A stretch of 52,631 bases of DNA from Bacteroidota bacterium (lineage in GTDB: Bacteria > Bacteroidota > Bacteroidia > Chitinophagales > Chitinophagaceae): NCBI GenBank assembly GCA_030706735.1, contig JAUZNZ010000033.1, positions 1 through 52,631 of the forward strand, given 5' to 3'. This document shows positions 1-8,574 of this stretch, piece by piece; the first letter of the stretch is position 1; each line of letters starts with the position of its first letter. The notes below the pieces were generated by a model. It made no database searches and was not told the DNA's origin. It saw nothing but the letters and a program-made list of their open reading frames with translations. The position numbers were made by a program, and so were the translations under genes.

Positions 1-331
1 ATCCGGCAAATCCGACAATGGCCGCCATCATCATATCATAATGATCCATTGACGCCACCTCTTCCAGTGAGTTTTCGCCTGCAAACACCTTGACCTGATG
101 AGCGGCCAGCGCGTCGCGGACCCTGGTATATTTCTTCTCATCCCCGATCACGACCATATTCGGCTTAAAGTGAATGGCCTGCTTCACGAGCAAATCGTCA
201 TTCGCTTGCGCTGTCAGCACTTCCACGCTGAAGGCAGACGGATTGGCGGCGATCACTTCAAGGCACTGCCTGCCGATGGAGCCGGTGGAGCCGAAGATAG
301 CGATCCGCTTTTTTACAGGAGCATTTGCCAT
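1..331 (-). CDS. dxr: 1-deoxy-D-xylulose-5-phosphate reductoisomerase, N-terminal part
   Basis: This enzyme converts 1-deoxy-D-xylulose 5-phosphate to 2-C-methyl-D-erythritol 4-phosphate with NADPH, the second step of the MEP isoprenoid pathway in the cytosol. About 110 residues are in the window; the rest runs off the left edge. The translated start contains the Rossmann motif GSTGSIG (residues 14-20), followed by a segment typical of the Dxr NADPH-binding domain. The ATG at 329-331 lies only a few codons before the first beta strand, as expected for the family. The GH3-family gene upstream ends 17 bases before this start on the same strand, so the two are probably cotranscribed. The identification is firm; nothing can be said of the catalytic domain because it is outside the window. 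Confidence 0.93.
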   Translation of the reverse strand, partial: MANAPVKKRIAIFGSTGSIGRQCLEVIAANPSAFSVEVLTAQANDDLLVKQAIHFKPNMVVIGDEKKYTRVRDALAAHQVKVFAGENSLEEVASMDHYDMMMAAIVGFAG

Positions 332-348
332 TGGCAGTATCCGGGAAT

Positions 349-1845
349 TTATTGTTCGATGTATTTCTCCAATTGTTCGGCTAGTTGGCGGTCGTTGCTC
401 AAACGAGGCACTTTATTCTGACCGCCGAGTTTGCCGACCGACTTCATGTAGTCGATGAACCCATGCTTTTTGACCGGACGGATCTGCAGGGGCTGCAAGA
501 TATTGCCCGAGATCAGGTCATCATAGTAAATATTCTTATGGCGAAGGTTGGTGTCCACTTTTCTGGCAAATTCACGGATATCTGAAGGATTATTCTCAAA
601 TTCCACAAACCACTCGTGATAGGATTTGCCCTTCCCCTGTTCGATCATCGGGGCCACGGTGAACTCCGTAATGTGCAGGCCGGCTTCTTCAGCCGCCTTG
701 ATCAGGCTATACTCCACCTCTTCCCCGATCACGTGCTCGCCGAATGCCGAAATAAAGTGTTTGATCCTGCCCGTGACCACGAGCCGGTAGGGGTTGACGG
801 AAAGAAAACGCACGGTATCCCCGATATTGTATCCCCAGAGACCCGCATTATTGTTCACCACGAGGGCATAATTCTCCCCTACCTTGACGTCCCTAAGGCT
901 AATGCGGTTGGGGTTTTCCTTCGACATCTCCGCCGCGGGAATAAACTCAAAAAAGATGCCGCTATTTGTATTGAGCAATAAACCTTCCTGCTGCTGCGAA
1001 TCCTGGAAGGCGAAGAATCCTTCGGAGGCGGGGTAGGTTTCGATCGTATCGATCTTTTTGCCGATGCTTTCAATCAGTTTGGCCTTATAGGGTTCGAAAT
1101 TCACGCCGCCGTGGACGAGGACGGAAAAAGCCGGAAAGATATCCTTGATCGGCTTACCCGTGGTCTCGATCAGCCGGTCGAAGTACATTTGAACCCAGGG
1201 CGGGATGCCGCTGATCAGGGCCATGTCCTCCCTGGTGGTCTCTTCAACGATCTTGTCCAGTTTGGTCTCCCAATCCTCGATACAATTGGTCTCATAGGAG
1301 GGGAGTTGATTTGTGCGGAGATAACGTGGAATATGGTGATTCACGATCCCGCTCAGGCGGCCGGTGGGGATACCCCCCACTCTCTCCAGTTCCGGCGAAC
1401 CGGACAGGAAGATCATTTTGCCGTTGGAAAATTCGCTGTTGCCCGTTTCCGCCATGTAGCAAAGCAAGGTATTGCGGGCAGTATTGATATGGTTGGAAAT
1501 GGAGTCCTTGCTGATGGGAATGTATTTTACCCCGCTTGTGGTGCCGGACGTCTTGGCCAGGTAGATCGGCCTGCCCTGCCAAAGCACGTTGTGTTTGCCT
1601 TCTTTGATCTGGTTGATATAGGGGGAGAACTGTTCATAATCCCGGATCGGCACCGCCTGCCTGTAGTCCTCATAGGTTTTTACCTCCCCCAGCCGGTGCT
1701 CCTCCCCAAAAACCGTTTTCGCGCCGATTTTCAGGAGATCCCGGAGGATGGCCTCCTGGTCGCCAACAGCCGTCGTCATCCCCTTGTGGATAGACTTATA
1801 TATATAGGAGGCAAAGGGTCTTGCCAGCAGTGATTTGATCTTCAT
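349..1845 (-). CDS. GH3 auxin-responsive-promoter family protein (acyl-adenylating enzyme fold)
   Basis: This belongs to the GH3 superfamily of acyl-adenylate-forming enzymes, which in plants conjugate amino acids to hormones; the bacterial members have no settled substrate. The sequence has the three nucleotide-binding motifs of the superfamily: SGTTSG near residue 100, YPASEG near 271, and a VTGRIKHF...FGEH region near 358-372. The length of 498 residues is normal. A reading frame can begin at a TTG two codons earlier, but the ATG at 1843-1845 (MKIKSLLARPF) is preferred. It sits directly upstream of dxr with a 17-base gap, and this linkage suggests joint expression, not necessarily joint function. 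A -7-like box lies about 30 bases upstream. The family is clear and the reaction is unknown. Confidence 0.85.
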   Translation of the reverse strand: MKIKSLLARPFASYIYKSIHKGMTTAVGDQEAILRDLLKIGAKTVFGEEHRLGEVKTYEDYRQAVPIRDYEQFSPYINQIKEGKHNVLWQGRPIYLAKTSGTTSGVKYIPISKDSISNHINTARNTLLCYMAETGNSEFSNGKMIFLSGSPELERVGGIPTGRLSGIVNHHIPRYLRTNQLPSYETNCIEDWETKLDKIVEETTREDMALISGIPPWVQMYFDRLIETTGKPIKDIFPAFSVLVHGGVNFEPYKAKLIESIGKKIDTIETYPASEGFFAFQDSQQQEGLLLNTNSGIFFEFIPAAEMSKENPNRISLRDVKVGENYALVVNNNAGLWGYNIGDTVRFLSVNPYRLVVTGRIKHFISAFGEHVIGEEVEYSLIKAAEEAGLHITEFTVAPMIEQGKGKSYHEWFVEFENNPSDIREFARKVDTNLRHKNIYYDDLISGNILQPLQIRPVKKHGFIDYMKSVGKLGGQNKVPRLSNDRQLAEQLEKYIEQ

Positions 1846-1876
1846 ACTCAAGCGGATTTATCAAGGGTCATGCGGG

Positions 1877-1884
1877 CAAACCTA
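1877..1884 (-). promoter_or_regulatory. Candidate -7 promoter box for the GH3-dxr unit
   Basis: On the minus strand this reads TAGGTTTG, a full match to the Bacteroidetes -7 consensus TAnnTTTG, about 30 bases before the GH3 gene start. I see no convincing TTTG -33 element at the usual distance, so the call is tentative. Confidence 0.3.
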
Positions 1885-2055
1885 CATCAAAATGCCCAAT
1901 TTCGGTGCAGGGCCCCGTTAAATGGATGGACGGGCGAAAAGGGGGAATACCTGACGCATCCCGGCCATTCTCCCAAAAAGGGAAAAATACCCCTAATTTT
2001 GCGTTTTAAGGGCCGGAATTTTGATCTTCTCCTTCTTTTTTACCTTGATTCCCCT

Positions 2056-2063
2056 TACCTTTG
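2056..2063 (+). promoter_or_regulatory. Candidate -7 promoter box for rplU-rpmA
   Basis: TACCTTTG matches the TAnnTTTG -7 consensus and lies 20 bases before the rplU ATG. The region where a -33 TTTG should be is T-rich (ttcttttt) but has no clean match. A further TAATTTTG occurs at 1994-2001 and could be an alternative promoter. Confidence 0.4.
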
Positions 2064-2083
2064 CAGCCCTAATATCGAATACT

Positions 2084-2386
2084 ATGTTTGCAGTCGTAAA
2101 AATAGCCGGGCAGCAGTTCAAGGTCCAAAAGGACCAAACTTTATACGTTCCCCATGTAGCAGGGAACACCGGCGACAAGGTTGAATTCGGCGAAGTGCTG
2201 CTGACCGATGGAGATGGGAAATTGTCTGTCGGCGGCGACATTAAGACAAAGATCAGGGCCGAGATCGTCGGGCAGGTGAAAGGTGATAAAGTGATCGCTT
2301 TTAAAATGAAAAGAAGGAAGGGATTTCGGAAGAAGCATGGTCATCGCACGCATTACACCAAGATCCGCATCAGCGAAATCGTATAA
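2084..2386 (+). CDS. rplU: 50S ribosomal protein L21
   Basis: L21 binds 23S rRNA in the large ribosomal subunit, in contact with L20. The 100-residue product begins MFAVVKIAGQQFKV, the hallmark of L21, and ends in a basic segment (KRRKGFRKKHGHRTHYTKI) that contacts RNA. An in-frame upstream extension to 2021 exists but adds a hydrophobic stretch foreign to L21, so the ATG at 2084 is chosen. It is followed after 75 bases by rpmA, the standard L21-L27 pairing. The product is complete and without oddities. Confidence 0.97.
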   Translation: MFAVVKIAGQQFKVQKDQTLYVPHVAGNTGDKVEFGEVLLTDGDGKLSVGGDIKTKIRAEIVGQVKGDKVIAFKMKRRKGFRKKHGHRTHYTKIRISEIV

Positions 2387-2461
2387 AAACGTCAAGCTGC
2401 AAGTTGCAAGCAGACCTGAAGTAAGTAAGACAACAACGCATTAACTACAAATTCTGATCAG

Positions 2462-2728
2462 ATGGCACATAAAAAAGGTGAAGGTAGTGTAAAGAACGGC
2501 CGGGACTCCCAGAGCAAGCGCTTAGGGGTTAAGATCTACGGCGGGCAGCCCGCAACAGCAGGCAGCATCATCGTTCGCCAACGCGGCACGGAATATCATC
2601 CCGGTAAAAATGTCGGCGTCGGAAAAGATTTTACCTTGTTCGCACTCACTGATGGACTCGTTGAATTTAAGAAGGGAAGAGGTGATAAAACCTTCATTAG
2701 TATCAATCCGGTAGAAGTAGGCTCTTAA
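2462..2728 (+). CDS. rpmA: 50S ribosomal protein L27
   Basis: L27 is a large-subunit protein whose flexible N-terminus reaches towards the peptidyl transferase centre. The 88-residue sequence starts [20 protein letters not shown] and carries the conserved [18 protein letters not shown] block. The N-terminus begins directly with the mature-type sequence, so there is no cleavable Firmicutes-like extension. It forms a unit with rplU. The next gene, a tiny basic protein, begins 100 bases downstream and has its own promoter-like sequence. Confidence 0.97.
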   Translation: MAHKKGEGSVKNGRDSQSKRLGVKIYGGQPATAGSIIVRQRGTEYHPGKNVGVGKDFTLFALTDGLVEFKKGRGDKTFISINPVEVGS

Positions 2729-2756
2729 AAAAAATTTGGAATAAATCAAAAAAAAT

Positions 2757-2787
2757 TTTGGTTGTTTCAAAGAAGTTTCTATTTTTA
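2757..2787 (+). promoter_or_regulatory. Candidate promoter of the small basic protein
   Basis: TTTG at 2757-2760, a 19-base spacer and TATTTTTA at 2780-2787 fit the Bacteroidetes -33/-7 arrangement, with one mismatch in the last base of TAnnTTTG. It lies about 40 bases before the ATG at 2829, in a very AT-rich spacer. This suggests separate, possibly strong, expression from the ribosomal genes. Confidence 0.5.
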
Positions 2788-2828
2788 TTGTGGTAAATTG
2801 ATTTACTAACCAATTAAATTCAAAAAAA

Positions 2829-2927
2829 ATGGCAACTGCAAAAAAAGCCGCTAAGAAAAAAGCAGCTCCTAAAAAGAAGTCTGCTCCCAAGAAGAAGGCT
2901 GCTAAGAAAGCTGCAAAAAAGAAATAG
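2829..2927 (+). CDS. Very small Lys/Ala/Pro-rich histone H1-like protein
   Basis: This 32-residue open frame consists almost only of Lys, Ala and Pro, in repeats of the type AAKKKAAPKKK. Such sequences resemble the disordered tails of histone H1 and of bacterial H1-like DNA-binding proteins, so a nucleic-acid-binding role is likely; binding to ribosomal RNA is equally possible given the rplU-rpmA neighbours. Support for a real gene comes from a promoter-like sequence before it, a clear terminator 31 bases after its stop, and a related Lys/Ala tail on the SWIB protein at 37613. It was too short for automatic ORF calling. Its function is inferred from composition only. Confidence 0.7.
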   Translation: MATAKKAAKKKAAPKKKSAPKKKAAKKAAKKK

Positions 2928-2957
2928 TTCTTATTTCTTAGATAGGCAGAAAATACT

Positions 2958-2985
2958 AAAGTCCCGGATCACTCCGGGACTTTTT
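2958..2985 (+). terminator. Rho-independent terminator
   Basis: A perfect 10-bp stem, AAAGTCCCGG (2958-2967) pairing with CCGGGACTTT (2974-2983) around the loop ATCACT, runs into a T tract. It closes the rplU-rpmA-basic protein unit. Confidence 0.9.
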
Positions 2986-3131
2986 CATTTCATCCCTTTG
3001 CGGCGAGACACCGCCCATTCCCCGTTCTGCAGCGCCCGCTTTACGCCCCCCGGATCGTCCAAAACCAGCCACAGGCAAGCCTTTCCGGATTTGCGAGTGT
3101 TTACATGGCCCTTTCGTAACTTAGCCTCATC

Positions 3132-4805
3132 ATGCCCACCGACAACTATTATATAGCCGACCAGTTCAGCATGCTGGCAAAGCTCATGGACATTCACGGA
3201 GAGAATTCTTTCAAGACGCGTTCCTATTCCTCCGCTGCATTCACCATCGAAAAATTACCCGCGCAACTGGCGGATATGCCCCCCCAGGATATCTCCTCCA
3301 TACGAGGTATCGGGGACGCGATCGGGAAGAAAATCCAGGATATCCTCGCCACCGGGGAACTCCGGATTTTGCAGGAATATGTCAATAAGACCCCTCCGGG
3401 CGTTATAGGCATGTTAAATATCAAGGGGCTCGGACCGAAGAAAATCGCTACGATCTGGAAGGAAATGGAGATCGAATCCATCGGCGAATTATTGTATGCA
3501 TGCCAGGAAAACAGGCTGATGTTGTATAAAGGATTCGGTGAAAAGACCCAGGAGAATGTCCGGGGCGCCATCGAATTCCATCTCCAGAACCAGGGCAGTC
3601 ATTTGTACGCGGAGATCGAGGCCTATGCCGGATCTGTTCAAATGAAGCTGCAGACGGCCTTTCCTGAACATGGCCTGGCGCTGACCGGCGAGTTCAGGCG
3701 GCAGCTGGAAGTAATCGAAAACCTTCAATGGGTAACGACTATCGCTCCCGATGCACTTCGGCAATTGCTGACCACAGAAGGATTTGCGGAAGAGGCTAAT
3801 GGATCCCTGTCGTTCAAGGGGCCCGAGGGTATTCGTCTCCTCTTTCATTGCACCGATGCCAACGCATTCGGCGAGACCTTGCTGAAGACCAGTTGCAGCC
3901 CCGAGTTCATGGAAGCCTGGACCCAACGAACAGGCGGAAAACCGGCAGGGGTAACGGAAGAGTCCCTATTCACTGCAGCCGGCCTTCCATTCATTGCGCC
4001 CTGTCTGAGAGAGGATCCGGCCATTCTTGATGAAGCCATGGCGGGCCCCTTCCCCACCCTGATCCAGCCCGGAGATATCCGCGCGATCATCCATAGTCAC
4101 AGCAACTGGAGTGATGGTTCCAATAGCCTTGAGGAGATGGCCAGGGCCTGCATGACGAAGGGATATGAATATCTCGTGATCAGCGACCATAGCAAGAGCG
4201 CATTCTATGCGAATGGTTTGAATGAAGACCGGATCAGGGAGCAGCATGCGTTGATCGATGAATTGAACCGGAAGCTGGCCCCCTTCACCATATTCAAAAG
4301 CATCGAGTGCGACATCCTGAATGACGGCAGCCTGGACTATTCCGACGCCATTCTGTCCACCTTCGACCTGGTCATTGCTTCGGTACATTCGAACCTCAAG
4401 ATGAGCCAGGAAAAGGCCATGATGCGCCTCGTCAAAGCCATTACCAATCCGTACACCTGTATTTTGGGGCACATGACGGGCCGTCTGCTGCTTAGCCGGC
4501 CGGGCTATCCCGTCGATCATGAGATGATCATCGATGCCTGCGCGGAACATCGTGTCGCCATCGAATTGAACGCTCATCCAAGGAGATTGGATATGGATTG
4601 GCGGTGGATCCGTCATGCCTTGAAAAAGGGCGTGATGATCTCGGTGGACCCCGATGCCCATTCGACGGAAGGTTTTGAACACACGAAATACGGGATCCTC
4701 GCCGCGCAAAAAGGAGGATTGACGGCCGACCGGAACCTGAGCAGTTACGGATTGGAACGGTTCAAGGCCTACCTAGCAGAGAGAAAGAAGGCACGGGGGA
4801 TTTAG
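3132..4805 (+). CDS. PolX-like protein: HhH and PHP domains, degenerate polymerase palm
   Basis: Bacterial PolX combines a Pol beta-like gap-filling polymerase with a PHP 3'-5' exonuclease for base-excision repair. Residues 1-150 carry helix-hairpin-helix elements (IRGIGDAIGKKIQ, IKGLGPKKI). Residues 315-530 are a PHP domain with its metal ligands: HSHSNWSDG (321-329), SDH (353), E392, H419, H447 and DPDAH (506-510). The palm between them is damaged. The position equal to the family's GSxRR...DxDF motif reads GEFRRQLEVIENLQW (186-200), so the two aspartates are Asn197 and Gln199, and the third aspartate region (near 235) also lacks Asp. I infer a PHP phosphoesterase/nuclease that binds DNA but does not polymerise. 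The 557-residue length is close to normal. It is convergent with the sensor kinase, 4 bases apart. Confidence 0.88.
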   Translation: MPTDNYYIADQFSMLAKLMDIHGENSFKTRSYSSAAFTIEKLPAQLADMPPQDISSIRGIGDAIGKKIQDILATGELRILQEYVNKTPPGVIGMLNIKGLGPKKIATIWKEMEIESIGELLYACQENRLMLYKGFGEKTQENVRGAIEFHLQNQGSHLYAEIEAYAGSVQMKLQTAFPEHGLALTGEFRRQLEVIENLQWVTTIAPDALRQLLTTEGFAEEANGSLSFKGPEGIRLLFHCTDANAFGETLLKTSCSPEFMEAWTQRTGGKPAGVTEESLFTAAGLPFIAPCLREDPAILDEAMAGPFPTLIQPGDIRAIIHSHSNWSDGSNSLEEMARACMTKGYEYLVISDHSKSAFYANGLNEDRIREQHALIDELNRKLAPFTIFKSIECDILNDGSLDYSDAILSTFDLVIASVHSNLKMSQEKAMMRLVKAITNPYTCILGHMTGRLLLSRPGYPVDHEMIIDACAEHRVAIELNAHPRRLDMDWRWIRHALKKGVMISVDPDAHSTEGFEHTKYGILAAQKGGLTADRNLSSYGLERFKAYLAERKKARGI

Positions 4806-4809
4806 CCCC

Positions 4810-7800
4810 TCAAGACAACGCGCGGAGGATCGGCAACTCGACAAAAAAGGTGGTGCCCTCTCCTTCTACCGTCTCGAACCATATCTTTCCCCTGGCTTGT
4901 TCGACGATGGTACGGCTCATCGCCAGCCCCAGCCCGGTACCGGAAGATTTGGTCGTAAAATTCGGCGTGAAGATCCTGGAATGCATGTCCGCCGCAATGC
5001 CTTCCCCATTGTCGGTGACCTTGACTACGATCGAGTCTTCTTTCAGTTCCTCACTGACGCTCACCACTCTTTTTTCCTTGCTGTGACAGGCCTCCAGCGC
5101 ATTTTGCAACAGGTTGGTAAAGAGCCGGTTCAATTGGGTCTTGTCTGCAAATACCATGACCCGCTGGTGAGAGGGCACCCATTTGAAGAGCAGATTATCG
5201 GTCGTCTCATAGAGAGAGGTCAGGGAATAAAGCATTTCGTGCAGATCGAATACCTCGTTCCTGGGGTTGCCGATATTGGCGAACTGCGAGAAATCCGAGG
5301 CGATCTTGGAAAGATGATCGATCTGTTCGACCAGGGTCTTCGCCACATTGGCCGCCATTTCCTTTACGTTGACGGAATTGTTGTCGATTGCCTTCTGCAG
5401 GTATTGAATGCTCAGCTTCATCGGCGTAAGAGGATTCTTGATCTCATGCGCGACCTGGCGAGCCATTTCACGCCAGGCCCCTTCCCTTTCGCTCTTGGCC
5501 AGCGCCACGGCGCTCTCTTCCAGTTTTTTGACCATTTTGTTGTACTCCCTCACGAGGCCGCCAATCTCGTCATTGCGGCGCCATTCGATCTCTTCATTGG
5601 TCTTGCCGAGATTGACTTCCCGCATTTTCTCGGAAATGAGGATGAATGAAGACGTTATGCGGTTGGTCAGCACCAGGGCGATGGTCCCTGCGACCAGGAA
5701 GATGAAGGCGTTGAGATTTATGATGGTCACCAGGAAATTGGAGATCTCCTCTTTCAGTTCATCCTGGGTGGTAAAGGACGGTATATTGAGGTAGGCGTAG
5801 GCATTTCCATTCGCATCCCGCAAGGGATAATAAATGCTGAGATAGGGCACCCCTCCTACCTGTTCGTTATTCGTATACTGGATCGAGTTCAGCTGGTGGA
5901 GGTTGTAGTAAGCCAGGGGGTGCATTTTCTTGCTGAGAATTCCCTTGTTATAGACGAACAGGTTCGAAGAGACCTCCAGGTTACCATCCAGGTCATACAC
6001 GTTGATATCCGTGCCATGGACCTGGGCCACGTCCTCGATCATATTCTGCAATTCGATCTTGCCCATGGGGTCATACAGGCGCCAGGCGTCGCTGAAGATC
6101 ATCTGGCCGCCCAGTTTACTCTGGACCTCGCTGACGACCACCTGCATGGACCGCCCGAGACGATCCCGGTTATTTCTGTTGTATCGGTTGACGAAGAACA
6201 GGATAGTGGCCACGCCGATGACGATAAAGGAGAAAAGGCTGATAAAGATGATCGTGGTATGGATCTGCGACCGGATATTCATTTCCCAATAGGTCTTGAG
6301 CTGGCTCCAATGCAGCCGGGACCAGATCAGAAGGGCTGCGACGCGAAATAAGGCCACCAGGAAGAGGAAGGCGCTGAACAGGTAAGCGAACAGGGTAATG
6401 TCTTCGATGATGGAATTGTCCCTTTTGACGACAACTACGTAATTCCCATCGGCGAAGCGATGCCACATTTCATCATAAGGCCCTTTCCGGACATGGACGA
6501 AATCCGCGGTCGGGAGTTGTGCGTCGGTAAGATGCGTCGAGAAGGGATATTCATTGTTATAGCTGCTGCTGGCCAGCTCGCGCTTGTTATAGATGGCATA
6601 ATATTCCGGGAGGGTCTCTTTCTTCTGGCGGAACAGCTCGGGTACGAGGGCGTCATTGCTCTTATAACTTTTTGGATCGGACGTAATGAACAGCCAGCCG
6701 GCGGCCTTCCGATTGCTGTCCAGGATCTCCTTTCTGTAGATATAGGTGTACTTGTCGAAAGCGATCTCGTGGTACTTGAGGTCGGGGATGGAGGTCTGTT
6801 TGCCCAGTACGGTAAAGATCGTATTGAGGGTGTCGAAGGAGACATTCGGCTCGTTGTACAACGGTTTTTCATTGCCATCGAAGGTATAGATCTTGGTGTC
6901 GAACTTGTTCTGGTACACGCTGAAATTTCGGTTCACCATGCTGTCCTTGATCTCCATATTGGTGCCGGGATCTTTGAAGCGGATGAAGCTGAGGGGGCGG
7001 AAGTCATTGTCCATATAGCTGAACACGATGCTCAGCACTTTCTCGCTGGAGGGGTCGGCTTGTTCGGCCAATCGTTCGGCCATCCGACGGCGCTGCTCTT
7101 CCTCGATCTTCCGGTTTTCGAATAAGATGACTGCGGATATAGAGGTAGAAAAGACGAATAGCCAGAACAGGACTTCTGAGACATTGAGCCGGAAACGAAG
7201 GTCCGAAAATATCTGCCGCTGCATCAGCCACACGTAGGCAAGGAGCCAAAGCAGCACAAAGATGTCCAGTTCCACATGTTCCGGATTGCGGACAAAGGTC
7301 AGCGCGAGCAACCCCAGGAAGGCCACGCTGATGTACAACACGATGGATAACGCCCTCGAAATATAGCCAACCAGCTGAAACAGGATCTGGGAGAGGAAGA
7401 AATAGCCGAGTGCCAGGGCTGCGAGCGCCAGGAAGCCAATAAAGCTGTAGTTGTTCAGCAGGCTGAAAAAATTGGTCACGTCGAACGATATCTTGGCGTC
7501 GGTAACCAGGGACTGGACGATATTGGCAAATTCGAATGTTGTAATGACCAGCAGCCCCAGGACGACGGCGATCCAAAACCAGTTCCTCCATTTATGCACC
7601 GATTCCGGTATGGTATAGTCGCCGATCTCGCGCTTTATGAACAGGATGATCCAGCAAAACAAAAAGGCATTAATGACCAGGTCGCCCAGGGATCGCAGGA
7701 TGATGCTGGAACTGTAGATCGTAGGGTCGAAGAGTTCGTATTGCCGGAGATTCAGTACAGAGGGGAACAGGTAGACCATCAAACGAAGGATGAAGATCAG

Positions 7801-8574
7801 GGAAACCAGAAAGCCGATGCCCCAGACTGCGCCGAACCTTTCGCGTATCGCGTGGGCGACGTTGTGGATCAGGATCAGCAATAGCAGTACGCCGATCAGT
7901 ACTACCAGGGGGATGACGCGATTATTGGCAGCGGCCTTATAGCCCGGTTTCAGACCCAGGTAGAAGAGTACCTTGCCGGAGGAACTCTTTACAGGCAGAT
8001 CGGTAGGTAATGCCTCGATCCTGACTCTTTCTTCCGCAGAAGGATGGTCCACGAACTCCGGTTCCAGGTTTGAGGTGGAAATATAGTATTGCCAGCGCAC
8101 GGGGATCAGGGCGATCGCGGGAACCAGCCTGCCATCGGCAAGGGTTACGGTTCTTTTGATGAAATCGTACTGACCGTTGCTAAGATATACGAACCCATTG
8201 CTATCCGCGCCATTCGGCAGACCGGGGTCGGGGAGAGAACGCTGGTCATTCCAAAACTTCAAGGGCGTCTGTGGGGAGCTGCTATCTTTCGGCGCGTACA
8301 GGAAGACCCCGTATTTCTTGTCTACGAGCCCGTCGAGCTCCTTTTCCGCGTAACGATGGTCGACCAGGCGGGCGATAAGTGCCGTGTCCGCTGTCAACCG
8401 GACAAAATCCTTTTCCCTTTTTTGCAGGAAGGACTCTATGGAATTACGCAGGACGCTAACGGAAGCCGAGCTGGAAAAATAGAGATTGAAGAGATAGCCG
8501 CTGAGGAAGAGCAGGAAGGCAGTCAGGAGGAGGCGCCGGTTGCGCCGGAAAATATTGATCAAAAGTGACTTCAA
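4810..8574 (-). CDS. Large NtrY-like membrane sensor histidine kinase
   Basis: This 1254-residue protein should sense an extracytoplasmic or membrane signal and autophosphorylate. A first membrane segment (about 15-33) is followed by a periplasmic domain (to about 215), a block of roughly eight membrane helices (220-485), a second outside domain (490-725), further helices near 727-750 and 774-795, a third outside domain and a last helix near 947-970. A HAMP domain follows, then the H-box VAHEIKNPLTPMKLS with His1043, the N-box NLLQNALEA and a G-box GTGLGLAMS. The H-box is NtrY-like. There is no response regulator nearby, so it is an orphan kinase here. The only plausible start is a TTG at 8574 that overlaps the mazG stop (TTGA), implying translational coupling. 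The ligand is unknown. Confidence 0.85.
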   Translation of the reverse strand: MKSLLINIFRRNRRLLLTAFLLFLSGYLFNLYFSSSASVSVLRNSIESFLQKREKDFVRLTADTALIARLVDHRYAEKELDGLVDKKYGVFLYAPKDSSSPQTPLKFWNDQRSLPDPGLPNGADSNGFVYLSNGQYDFIKRTVTLADGRLVPAIALIPVRWQYYISTSNLEPEFVDHPSAEERVRIEALPTDLPVKSSSGKVLFYLGLKPGYKAAANNRVIPLVVLIGVLLLLILIHNVAHAIRERFGAVWGIGFLVSLIFILRLMVYLFPSVLNLRQYELFDPTIYSSSIILRSLGDLVINAFLFCWIILFIKREIGDYTIPESVHKWRNWFWIAVVLGLLVITTFEFANIVQSLVTDAKISFDVTNFFSLLNNYSFIGFLALAALALGYFFLSQILFQLVGYISRALSIVLYISVAFLGLLALTFVRNPEHVELDIFVLLWLLAYVWLMQRQIFSDLRFRLNVSEVLFWLFVFSTSISAVILFENRKIEEEQRRRMAERLAEQADPSSEKVLSIVFSYMDNDFRPLSFIRFKDPGTNMEIKDSMVNRNFSVYQNKFDTKIYTFDGNEKPLYNEPNVSFDTLNTIFTVLGKQTSIPDLKYHEIAFDKYTYIYRKEILDSNRKAAGWLFITSDPKSYKSNDALVPELFRQKKETLPEYYAIYNKRELASSSYNNEYPFSTHLTDAQLPTADFVHVRKGPYDEMWHRFADGNYVVVVKRDNSIIEDITLFAYLFSAFLFLVALFRVAALLIWSRLHWSQLKTYWEMNIRSQIHTTIIFISLFSFIVIGVATILFFVNRYNRNNRDRLGRSMQVVVSEVQSKLGGQMIFSDAWRLYDPMGKIELQNMIEDVAQVHGTDINVYDLDGNLEVSSNLFVYNKGILSKKMHPLAYYNLHQLNSIQYTNNEQVGGVPYLSIYYPLRDANGNAYAYLNIPSFTTQDELKEEISNFLVTIINLNAFIFLVAGTIALVLTNRITSSFILISEKMREVNLGKTNEEIEWRRNDEIGGLVREYNKMVKKLEESAVALAKSEREGAWREMARQVAHEIKNPLTPMKLSIQYLQKAIDNNSVNVKEMAANVAKTLVEQIDHLSKIASDFSQFANIGNPRNEVFDLHEMLYSLTSLYETTDNLLFKWVPSHQRVMVFADKTQLNRLFTNLLQNALEACHSKEKRVVSVSEELKEDSIVVKVTDNGEGIAADMHSRIFTPNFTTKSSGTGLGLAMSRTIVEQARGKIWFETVEGEGTTFFVELPILRALS

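Noticed and set aside
1111-1833. 240-codon plus-strand frame opposite the GH3-family gene
   Set aside because: The minus-strand gene has all superfamily motifs across this region; the frame is its antisense shadow.
3966-4709. 247-codon minus-strand frame opposite the PHP domain
   Set aside because: It covers conserved PHP codons in antisense and has no features of its own.
4897-5649. 250-codon plus-strand frame opposite the sensor kinase
   Set aside because: It is a mirror of the kinase's strongly biased codons, and the protein has no recognisable features.
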